Origin: Acidobacteriota bacterium
GTDB taxonomy: Bacteria > Acidobacteriota > Terriglobia > UBA7540
Length of the DNA stretch: 5,494 nt
Direction: 5' to 3'
NCBI GenBank assembly: GCA_021789565.1
Contig: JAJYJL010000673.1
Coordinates: 1 to 5,494, forward strand
The notes under the pieces are model-generated. The model did no database searches. It was not told the DNA's origin and saw only the letters and a program-made list of their open reading frames with translations. Shown here piece after piece: positions 1-5,095 of the stretch (position 1 is its first letter; each line of letters starts with the position of its first letter). A program made the translations under genes and the position numbers.

Positions 1-68
1 TTCCAGCGGACCCACTGGATTGCCCCGTGACAGGAAAGATCCGGCTGCCGTATCATTAGCAAAGCCTT

Positions 69-100
69 TTGACACAGGGGCTTGGGTGTGTGAAGATAAC
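69..100 (+). promoter_or_regulatory. Possible weak promoter upstream of the UPF0182 gene
   Basis: A perfect -35-like TTGACA lies at 69-74. The -10 is poor: GAAGAT at 92-97 has the ideal 17-nt spacing but matches only three of six bases, while GATAAC at 95-100 matches four of six with a 20-nt spacing. A start site from either would leave a very short leader before the TTG start at 115. The hexamer could be chance, and the real promoter may lie further left, outside the window. Confidence 0.25.
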
Positions 101-107
101 GGCGGAG
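101..107 (+). promoter_or_regulatory. Ribosome binding site that supports the TTG start at 115
   Basis: GGCGGAG, with core GGAG at 104-107, sits 7 nt before TTG at 115. An in-frame TAA at 97-99 rules out any start further upstream, and no ATG or GTG occurs in frame for a long way downstream. This site therefore decides the non-ATG start. Confidence 0.65.
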
Positions 108-114
108 ATTTGCC

Positions 115-2895
115 TTGAAACAGGATCGCATTAACCGTCTCATCGTTGCAGGAATCTTACTGCTCCTCGTAATTGCACCTTTGTTAACCGACGGCGTGAA
201 CCTGCTAGTGGATTGGCTGTGGTTTGGCACGCAGGGCTACCGCGTCATTTATAAGAACATTCTTTTTGCTCAGATTGGCCTGAGCGGCCTGGGCGGCATC
301 GGTTTCATCATGCTGGCGGGCCTCAACGTTTATGTGGCGCGAACCATTGCGTCGCGTTACGGCTACCGTGTTCTCCACGGAGCCATTGAACTGCCGGGGC
401 TCGACCGTTTTGCGGAGGCCTTCCGCTGGTTTGTGTGGCTGGGCGTGTTGCTGGTGGGCTACGCCGTGGGTCAGTGGTCGGCATTTCACTGGCAGGACTA
501 TCTGCTGGCGCAACACTCGGTCCCCATGCACGAGACCGACCCGATCTTCCACATCGACCTGGGCTTTTACCTGTTCCATCTGAATTATCACTGGTTCCTT
601 TTTCATCTGGGACTGGTGATCCTGATCTGCTCGCTGCTGGGTGCGGTGGTTGTCTATCTGCTGGAAGGCGGAGTCTGGGTAACCCCGCGGGGCCCGAATG
701 TCGCTCCGGCTGCTCGTGCGCACCTGATGGCGCTGGGATCGCTGCTGTTTCTGCTGCTGGCCTACCGCGCGCGCCTGGCAATGTACGGCCTGCTGTATTC
801 GTCGCGCGGCTTGGTTTATGGCGCCGGCTACACGGATGTCCACGCCACGTTGCCGGTCCTGAAGTTGCTGCTGGCGCTTTGTGTGCTGACGGCGCTGGCT
901 CTTGTGTTCGGGGCACTGCGAGGACGGCTGAGGCCGGCAATATACAGTGTGCTGGCCCTGGCGGCTGTGGGCATTCTGGGGGCCAGCATTTATCCGGGAA
1001 TCGTCCAGCACTTTGTGGTCACGCCGAATGAACTGGACAAGGAGCGGCCCTACATCGCCAACGCTATCAAGTTCACGCGCCAGGCCTATGCGCTCGACCG
1101 CTTCCAGGAACACCATTTTACTGCCGCAACGGACCTGACGGCGGCGACCATCATGGAGAACCAGGCCACCATGCGGAACGTTCGCTTGTGGGACCACAAG
1201 CCGCTCCTCACCACGTTTGGCCAGCTTCAGGAAATCCGCACTTACTACGACTTTGTGAATATTGACAATGACCGCTACCACATCGGCGGAGTCTACCGCC
1301 AGGTATCGCTCTCACCGCGCGAGCTGTCTTCTTCCAGCCTGCCCAGCCGCAACTGGATCAACGAGCACCTGATTTATACGCATGGCTACGGCCTTTGCAT
1401 GGGCCCGGTGAATGAATTCACGCCCGACGGCCTGCCGGTATTTTTCATCAAGGATGTCCCGCCGGTCTCCTCCATCCCGCTCAAGATTACGCGGCCGGAG
1501 ATTTATTACGGCGAAGTCCCCAACAATTACTGCTTTGTCGATACCGACCAGCAGGAGTTTGACTATCCCGCAGGCGACCATGACGTCTACAGCACTTACA
1601 CGGGCACGGGCGGAATTCCCATTGACAACTTCTGGCGTCGCCTGCTTTTCGCGCTGAAATTCGGGCAGAAGAACATCCTGTTTTCAACCGACATCAAGAA
1701 CACCAGCCGCGTCATGATCTACCGGCAGATCATCCAGCGCGCCCAGCGGCTGACCCCCTTCCTGCAGTTCGATTCAGACCCATACATGGTGGTGTCTGAC
1801 AACGGATCGCTCTACTGGATGCTTGATGGCTACACCACTTCCGACCGTTACCCGTATTCCGACCCCACCAGCGATATGGGAAACTACATCCGCAACTCGG
1901 TGAAGGCCACCATCAACGCATACACAGGCAAGGTCAGGTATTACATTGCGGATGACACCGATCCGCTGATCCAAGTCTATTCCCGGATTTTCCCCGGCGT
2001 GTTTCATCCTCTCAGTCAGATGCCTGCGGACCTTCGGGCACATATTCGCTATCCGGAAGCATTTTTCAGCGTGCAGGCGGCCAAATACGCCGTCTTCCAC
2101 ATGACGGACCCGCGCGTTTTCTTTAACAAGGAAGACCTGTGGCGGGTGGCCCGCAGCGCCGCCCGCGGCCCGGCAACTCCCATGACGCCCTATTACACCA
2201 TCATGAAGCTGCCGGAAGTGGGGACGCAGGAAGAATTCATCCTGATGGTGCCGTTCACGCCCGCGCGCAAGAACAATATGATCGCCTGGATGGCCGCACG
2301 CTGCGACGCGCCGAACTACGGCAAGGTCACCGTCTTCACCTTCCCCAAGCAGAAGCTGGTCTACGGGCCGCAGCAGATCGAATCGCGCATTGACCAGGAC
2401 CCCACCATTTCCCAGCAGCTCACGCTGTGGGGCCAGGCGGGATCGTCGGTCATTCGCGGCACCTTGCTGGTGATTCCCGTGGCCAACGCTGTCATGTATA
2501 TCGAGCCGCTTTACCTTGCGGCGGAATCGGGCGGCGCGCTGCCTCAGTTGAAACGCGTGATCGTGGCCTACTCGGACCAGGTGGTGATGGCCCCGACGCT
2601 TGATGACGCGCTCAGCCAGATTTTCGGCACTGCCATCTCGACGGAAACCGGCCAGACGCTGCCAACGCTGATACCATCGGTCAAGGGAGAAAAGCTGGTT
2701 ACTCCGGTGAAGGGCGTTGGGCCCGGCGCCGCCCCATCCGCTAATCTGGAACAGTTCAAAGCGCTCACCCAACAGGCCAATCAGCAGTACGAGCGCGCAC
2801 TGCAACTGTTGAAGCAAGGTGACTGGGCCGGCTACGGCGACGAAATCAAGAAGCTCGGCCAGACGCTCAACCAGCTTTCCTCGCTGCAGAAATAG
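115..2895 (+). CDS. UPF0182 family (COG1615) large integral membrane protein, function unknown
   Basis: This 926-residue protein has the usual length and layout of the UPF0182/COG1615 family. The N-terminal third is hydrophobic, with about seven likely membrane segments near residues 9-25, 50-75, 104-121, 160-183, 202-217, 247-266 and 275-294. A large soluble region of about 600 residues follows and is probably exposed outside the membrane. Family-like landmarks are the ERPYIANAIKFTRQAYAL block near 310-327, the tyrosine-rich DNGSLYWMLDGYT block from 562, MPADLRAHIRYPE from 636 and FFNKEDLW near 669-676. The C-terminus after about 860 is Pro/Gly/Ala-rich, then helical and rich in Gln and Leu. 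Start: TTG with a GGAG site; stop: TAG at 2893-2895. No biochemical role is established for the family that I know of. It converges on the peroxiredoxin operon and shows no evident functional link to it. The family call is from recognition of the sequence style and motifs, not a database search. Confidence 0.9.
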   Translation: MKQDRINRLIVAGILLLLVIAPLLTDGVNLLVDWLWFGTQGYRVIYKNILFAQIGLSGLGGIGFIMLAGLNVYVARTIASRYGYRVLHGAIELPGLDRFAEAFRWFVWLGVLLVGYAVGQWSAFHWQDYLLAQHSVPMHETDPIFHIDLGFYLFHLNYHWFLFHLGLVILICSLLGAVVVYLLEGGVWVTPRGPNVAPAARAHLMALGSLLFLLLAYRARLAMYGLLYSSRGLVYGAGYTDVHATLPVLKLLLALCVLTALALVFGALRGRLRPAIYSVLALAAVGILGASIYPGIVQHFVVTPNELDKERPYIANAIKFTRQAYALDRFQEHHFTAATDLTAATIMENQATMRNVRLWDHKPLLTTFGQLQEIRTYYDFVNIDNDRYHIGGVYRQVSLSPRELSSSSLPSRNWINEHLIYTHGYGLCMGPVNEFTPDGLPVFFIKDVPPVSSIPLKITRPEIYYGEVPNNYCFVDTDQQEFDYPAGDHDVYSTYTGTGGIPIDNFWRRLLFALKFGQKNILFSTDIKNTSRVMIYRQIIQRAQRLTPFLQFDSDPYMVVSDNGSLYWMLDGYTTSDRYPYSDPTSDMGNYIRNSVKATINAYTGKVRYYIADDTDPLIQVYSRIFPGVFHPLSQMPADLRAHIRYPEAFFSVQAAKYAVFHMTDPRVFFNKEDLWRVARSAARGPATPMTPYYTIMKLPEVGTQEEFILMVPFTPARKNNMIAWMAARCDAPNYGKVTVFTFPKQKLVYGPQQIESRIDQDPTISQQLTLWGQAGSSVIRGTLLVIPVANAVMYIEPLYLAAESGGALPQLKRVIVAYSDQVVMAPTLDDALSQIFGTAISTETGQTLPTLIPSVKGEKLVTPVKGVGPGAAPSANLEQFKALTQQANQQYERALQLLKQGDWAGYGDEIKKLGQTLNQLSSLQK

Positions 2896-2981
2896 GCTGG
2901 ATTGAATCGCCGCTGCCGCAATTAAAGGCAATCTTACTTTAGCGTTATCTACTTAGCCGGTTTCAACTTAACTTATCAGCC
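2896..2981. other. Convergent intergenic gap without a clear terminator
   Basis: These 86 bases separate the 3' ends of the UPF0182 gene (plus strand) and the second peroxiredoxin gene (minus strand). The best plus-strand stem is TGCC/GGCA around 2915-2931, only 4 bp, followed by a weakly T-rich stretch. GATTG (2900-2904) and CAATC (2930-2934) could close a larger loop. Neither makes a convincing intrinsic terminator, and no small ORF with a ribosome binding site is visible. Confidence 0.4.
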
Positions 2982-3434
2982 CTAACCAGGGGCGAGTAAC
3001 TTGCAGGCCTGTTGGGCTGAGGCAGGATTCATGGCCTGGCTGCCGCGGTCGATGTGGCGGATGACGCCTTGCGGATCAATTACAAAAGTGGTGCGGCGGG
3101 CGACACGCAAAAAGCTGAGCACGCCGTATTGGCGGGAAACCTTCTTTTCCGTGTCACACAGCAGGGGAAACGTCAGTCCCAGTTTCTGCGCAAAGGTGCG
3201 GTTGGCTTCGGGCTTGTTGACGCTGATGCCCAGAACCTGGGCGCCCGTCTTTTCGAACCCGGCAAGACCATCCTGGTATGCCTTGAGCTCCTGCGCTCAG
3301 CCCGGTGTGTTGGCGTAAACGTAGAAAGCCAGGACAACACTGCGCCTGCCCCGGAAATCGCCGAGCCGAACCAGCCGTCCCGCGTGATCGGGCAAGTCAA
3401 AATCCGGGGCCGCGTCTCCGATGTTCAGTGTCAT
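2982..3434 (-). CDS. Selenocysteine-containing peroxiredoxin (Bcp/AhpC-TSA type), cytoplasmic
   Basis: Reading TGA at 3297-3299 as selenocysteine gives a 150-residue thioredoxin-fold peroxiredoxin, which would reduce H2O2 or organic hydroperoxides. ATG at 3434 is the first possible start because an in-frame TAA lies at 3450-3452; the ribosome site is weak (GGAAAG, 5 nt before ATG). The stop is TAG at 2982-2984. Domain marks in order: [11 protein letters not shown] (residues 6-16), active site [10 protein letters not shown] with U46, VLGISV (67-72), LTFPLLCD (87-94), and RRTTFVID (113-120) with R114 as the likely catalytic Arg. There is no signal peptide. No Cys is present 5 residues after U46, where Bcp has its resolving Cys; other Cys are C93 and C144. 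Val replaces the motif Pro at 39. By hand alignment about half of the residues match the upstream paralogue. It is second in a two-gene operon, 39 nt after the first stop. A recent nonsense mutation is the alternative, but it would not explain the conserved downstream frame or hairpin. Confidence 0.88.
3255..3290 (-). promoter_or_regulatory. Bacterial SECIS element in the cytoplasmic peroxiredoxin gene
   Basis: Counting the U of UGA as base 1, bases 10-45 of the mRNA fold into a stem-loop. The lower stem is GAGCUC/GGGUUC (10-15 with 40-45, including two G-U pairs), with A16 A17 bulged. The middle stem is GGCA/UGCC (18-21 with 36-39). U22 faces C34 U35, and the upper stem ACCA/UGGU (23-26 with 30-33) closes a GGA loop. 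The loop starts 24 nt after the UGA and begins with G, as expected for bacterial SECIS elements bound by SelB. The bulged U below the apical stem recalls the one in E. coli fdhF. The folding was done by eye. Confidence 0.78.
3297..3299 (-). other. In-frame UGA read as selenocysteine (residue 46)
   Basis: The codon follows TPG and precedes AQELKAY, so it occupies the peroxidatic Cys position of the TPGC signature. UGA is followed by G. The frame is open on both sides from 3434 to 2982. The Hsp20 gene at 4538-4993 ends with UGA, and Trp is written UGG throughout, so a general recoding of UGA to Trp is unlikely. Confidence 0.85.
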
Positions 3435-3473
3435 CCTGACTTTCCGTAATTAGCCACGCCACCTTCGGCCCGG

Positions 3474-4088
3474 TTACTTCTTCTTTTCCGCCTCGCGGTG
3501 CGCCATCAGGCTGCAGGCGTCGTGGGCGCCGGTCGGATCCAGCGCTTCCCGGTCCTTGTCAATGTGCGTGATGACGCCCTCTTTATTCACCACAAAGGTG
3601 GTGCGGTTGGCGAAGCCGTGCTGCGTGTTGAGGATTCCGTATTCCCTGGAAACCGTGCGGTTGAAATCGCTGAGCAGCGGGAAGGTCACGCCAATCTGCT
3701 TGGCAAAGGCATTGTTGGCCGGCGAACTGTCCACGCTGATGCCCAGCACCTGAGTATTCGTTTCTTTGAATTTGGCGAGATCAGACTGATACGCCTGTAA
3801 TTCCTTCGTTCAACCGCCTGTGAACGCCAGAACGTAGAAGGCCAGCACCACGTTTTCCTTGCCCTGGAACTGGCTCAGGCTGTACGGCTTGCCGTTCTGG
3901 TCGGGCAGGGTAAAGTCCGGCGCCTTGTCACCCACCCCCAGCGTGGCGGGCTCCGGAGCGCTCGCCGTGGCTTTGGCTTCCGCCTTGCCGGCCGGAGCGG
4001 CCGTGTCGGCTGAAGAACATTGGCTCAATAAAGGAACCACCAGCGCCAGAACCAGCAACGCGGCGGCTGCCTTGAAATTCCGCTTCAT
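3474..4088 (-). CDS. Selenocysteine-containing peroxiredoxin with signal peptide, probable envelope lipoprotein
   Basis: Reading TGA at 3810-3812 as selenocysteine gives a 204-residue peroxiredoxin with an export signal. Residues 1-23 form a typical signal (MKRNFK, then a hydrophobic core) ending LLSQC, with C24 a likely lipidation site although Gln at -1 is not the usual Gly/Ala/Ser. Residues 25-49 are an Ala/Pro/Lys-rich linker. The domain follows: [14 protein letters not shown] (53-66), active site [10 protein letters not shown] with U93, then TKELQAY, VLGISVD (114-120), VTFPLLSD (134-141), and NRTTFVV with R162 as likely catalytic Arg. C192 near the end is its only other Cys after the lipobox. 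It should reduce peroxides outside the cytoplasmic membrane or at its surface; the electron donor is unknown. ATG at 4088 has a strong GGGAGGT site; the stop is TAA at 3474-3476. It is first in a two-gene operon, diverging from hsp20. Without Sec reading it appears as two separate fragments of about 92 residues each. Confidence 0.9.
3768..3803 (-). promoter_or_regulatory. Bacterial SECIS element in the exported peroxiredoxin gene
   Basis: With UGA as bases 1-3, mRNA bases 10-45 fold as follows: GAAUU/AAUUC (10-14 with 41-45), an internal loop (15-17 opposite 40), GGCG/CGCC (18-21 with 36-39), U22 opposite C34 U35, then AUCA/UGAU (23-26 with 30-33) closing a GUC loop. If A26-U30 is open the loop is AGUCU, close to the AGGUCU loop of E. 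coli fdhF. The loop lies 24 nt after UGA and starts with G. Every element sits at the same offset as in the neighbouring gene, with compensatory base changes between the two. Confidence 0.8.
3810..3812 (-). other. In-frame UGA read as selenocysteine (residue 93)
   Basis: The codon lies between FTGG and TKELQAY, which is where cysteine peroxiredoxins of this type read FTGGC-TKE. UGA is followed by A. The upstream and downstream parts each carry half of the fold and are in the same frame, so this is neither a frameshift nor two genes. Confidence 0.87.
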
Positions 4089-4093
4089 CGCTT

Positions 4094-4100
4094 ACCTCCC
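4094..4100 (-). promoter_or_regulatory. Strong ribosome binding site of the peroxiredoxin operon
   Basis: On the minus strand GGGAGGT is followed by 5 nt (AAGCG) and then ATG at 4088. It fixes the start of the exported peroxiredoxin, giving the expected signal peptide at the N-terminus. Confidence 0.8.
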
Positions 4101-4200
4101 CAGGCCCCAGATTGACTTGCAATAATGAGAGGGAGTTTATCACGAAATGGCTGCAGGCGCATTCGGCCTTCATTCAAGCGTCGCCTGTTACTCTGATGGA

Positions 4201-4210
4201 AACGGCCGTT
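4201..4210. repeat. Perfect 10-bp palindrome AACGGCCGTT
   Basis: The sequence is self-complementary over ten bases and stops there. It lies between the divergent genes, about 110 bp upstream of the peroxiredoxin start, where an operator could sit. A palindrome this short can arise by chance. Confidence 0.3.
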
Positions 4211-4238
4211 CTATCCCGAGACCGACTGCGGCGAGCGC

Positions 4239-4284
4239 TTCTTACCGCTTCCGGTTCCGACAGAGATTCTTACCTGGGTAAGAA
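4239..4284. repeat. TTCTTACC direct repeat and TTCTTAC/GTAAGAA inverted repeat
   Basis: TTCTTACC occurs at 4239-4246 and again at 4267-4274, 28 bp apart. The second copy is followed, after a CTGG spacer, by its reverse complement GTAAGAA (4278-4284), making a 7-bp perfect stem with a 4-nt loop. The three half-sites within 46 bp suggest a protein-binding cluster between the divergent genes, or the hairpin of a small RNA. No T-run follows, so it does not look like a terminator. Confidence 0.4.
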
Positions 4285-4421
4285 CCCGAAGGGCCGCCGA
4301 TTTTCCGTTGCGTTCATGCTTGGCACGGCGTCTGTAACGCAGGGCGGCAACCATCTTTCATCTAACAATTAGCAGACAGTGGGATGCCGATGGCTACGTA
4401 TTTGAGCAATAAGATTTAAAA

Positions 4422-4440
4422 ATTAACTTTTTAAGTTAAT
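4422..4440. repeat. 8-bp inverted repeat ATTAACTT/AAGTTAAT upstream of the hsp20 promoter
   Basis: ATTAACTT (4422-4429) and AAGTTAAT (4433-4440) are perfect reverse complements separated by TTT. The centre is about 68 bp upstream of the predicted hsp20 transcription start, which suits an activator or repressor site. It does not match the CIRCE (HrcA) or HAIR (HspR) consensus. Its AT-richness means chance symmetry is easier here than in the GC-rich flanks. Confidence 0.45.
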
Positions 4441-4463
4441 GAAAATGTTATATATAAAAATAC

Positions 4464-4492
4464 TTGACAGCATTACACTAAGGTTTTATTAT
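4464..4492 (+). promoter_or_regulatory. Strong sigma-70-type promoter for hsp20
   Basis: A perfect -35 TTGACA (4464-4469) and a -10 TATTAT (4487-4492, five of six matches) are separated by the ideal 17 nt. Transcription would start near 4499, giving a leader of about 39 nt. AT-rich sequence just upstream (4441-4463) could act as an UP element. It does not match the CCCCATNT -10 of sigma-32 promoters. Confidence 0.75.
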
Positions 4493-4522
4493 TCTAATTG
4501 ACTAACATATTTCATGAAGACT

Positions 4523-4529
4523 AGGAGGT
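4523..4529 (+). promoter_or_regulatory. Ribosome binding site that sets the first Hsp20 start
   Basis: AGGAGGT ends 8 nt before ATG at 4538. An in-frame ATG at 4514 lies upstream of this site and has no ribosome site of its own, so 4538 is the better start. The paralogue, which begins MPIVRWEPF, agrees with MSITRWEPF here. Confidence 0.8.
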
Positions 4530-4537
4530 CAGTTGCA

Positions 4538-4993
4538 ATGTCGATTACACGATGGGAACCGTTTCGAGACCTGGTTGTAACCCAGGACCGTTTTAACCAG
4601 CTTTTCAATGACACCTTTGCCCGCGCTTTTGGCGATCAGCAGGAACCGGCTCAGCATGCCTGGGTTCCGCCGGTGGACATTTACGAAACCGGTGACAGCC
4701 TGGTGCTGAAGGCGGAACTTCCCGGAATCAATCCGGACGACGTCGAAATTCGCGTGGAAGACAACACTCTCTATCTCAAGGGCGAGCGCAAATTCGAGAA
4801 GGAGGTTAAAGAAGAGAGCCTCCACCGCGTTGAACGCTCGTATGGAACATTCATGCGAAGCTTTGTGCTTCCCAACACAGTTGATTCCGACAAGGTCAAG
4901 GCGGAATACGCGAACGGTATTCTGACTCTGACCATGCCCAAGCGCGAGGAAGCGAAGCCCAGGACCATCAAGATCAATGTTCCGAAGGCGTGA
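4538..4993 (+). CDS. Hsp20/alpha-crystallin small heat-shock protein
   Basis: This 151-residue protein is a complete small heat-shock protein, an ATP-independent holdase that binds unfolding proteins in the cytoplasm as large oligomers. The N-terminal arm (1-41) begins MSITRWEPFRDL and has an amphipathic helix with the DRFNQLF pattern. The alpha-crystallin domain runs from about 42 (WVPPVDIYE) to about 134, with the LKAELPGI strand, the YLKGERK segment and the signature ANGILTLTMP near its end. The C-terminal tail carries the I-x-I motif (I144-K-I146) that docks onto neighbouring subunits. It is preceded by a strong promoter and ribosome site and followed 102 nt later by a close paralogue, so the two are probably co-transcribed. 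Stop: TGA at 4991-4993. Confidence 0.95.
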   Translation: MSITRWEPFRDLVVTQDRFNQLFNDTFARAFGDQQEPAQHAWVPPVDIYETGDSLVLKAELPGINPDDVEIRVEDNTLYLKGERKFEKEVKEESLHRVERSYGTFMRSFVLPNTVDSDKVKAEYANGILTLTMPKREEAKPRTIKINVPKA

Positions 4994-5002
4994 AGCCTGC
5001 AT

Positions 5003-5041
5003 GCCGACGGCGCGGGCAAAGTTGTTCCGCGGGGCGGCGGC
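5003..5041 (+). other. GC-rich stem-loop between the two hsp20 genes
   Basis: GCCGACG (5003-5009) can pair with CGGCGGC (5035-5041) with one mismatch, and CGCGG (5011-5015) with CCGCG (5027-5031), closing an 11-nt loop. No T-run follows, so it is not a standard intrinsic terminator. It may limit read-through or protect the upstream message. Folding was done by eye. Confidence 0.4.
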
Positions 5042-5078
5042 ACGCAGCGGCATTCAACAGGGAATCAAAAGTAAACCG

Positions 5079-5086
5079 AAGGAGGT
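5079..5086 (+). promoter_or_regulatory. Ribosome binding site that sets the second Hsp20 start
   Basis: AAGGAGGT lies 9 nt before ATG at 5096. An in-frame ATG at 5087 abuts the site directly and is too close for initiation. The start at 5096 also aligns with the first Hsp20. Confidence 0.75.
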
Positions 5087-5095
5087 ATGAAGACG

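Larger units (their letters stand above)
4089..4537. other. Divergent intergenic region, no convincing gene
   Basis: This stretch of about 450 bases separates the peroxiredoxin operon (leftward) from hsp20 (rightward). The left part, to about 4380, has ordinary composition and holds several small inverted repeats but no ORF with a ribosome binding site or recognisable protein. The right part, about 4400-4515, is sharply AT-rich and contains an inverted repeat and the hsp20 promoter. I could not find a good promoter for the peroxiredoxin operon; minus-strand -10-like strings (CATTAT near 4122-4127, GATAAA near 4137-4142) lack a good -35. Confidence 0.6.

Noticed and set aside
2..19. Small inverted repeat TCCAG/CTGGA at the left edge as a terminator
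   Set aside because: The stem is only 5 bp and no T-run follows; it cannot be judged without the sequence to the left.
205..1281. Long minus-strand ORF inside the UPF0182 gene
   Set aside because: It is rich in Gln, Arg and His in the manner of a shadow frame of a GC-rich gene, while the plus strand encodes a full-length known family. The same applies to 1774-2931.
3054..3449. Plus-strand ORF of 131 codons across the second peroxiredoxin
   Set aside because: It has no recognisable domain or good ribosome site and lies antisense to a clear peroxiredoxin domain read on the minus strand.
3498..3800. Plus-strand ORF of 100 codons across the first peroxiredoxin
   Set aside because: It is the antisense shadow of the C-terminal half of the peroxiredoxin; its composition reflects the codons of the real gene.
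3474..4088. Peroxiredoxin genes as pseudogenes or a genetic code with TGA as Trp
   Set aside because: A single TGA at the same catalytic codon in both genes with intact frames is not decay. TGG is used for Trp and TGA ends the first hsp20 gene, so general reassignment does not fit.
4309..4341. TGCGTT/AACGCA inverted repeat with a 21-nt loop
   Set aside because: A 6-bp stem with a long loop is expected by chance in a region of this size and has no supporting context.
4112..4372. Possible small gene of 86 codons in the divergent gap
   Set aside because: It would start at TTG without a ribosome site, matches no family I know, and contains the inverted repeats, so it is better read as non-coding.
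4499..4537. RNA thermometer (ROSE or fourU type) in the hsp20 leader
   Set aside because: The short leader shows no UUUU or other stretch able to pair well with the AGGAGGT ribosome site.
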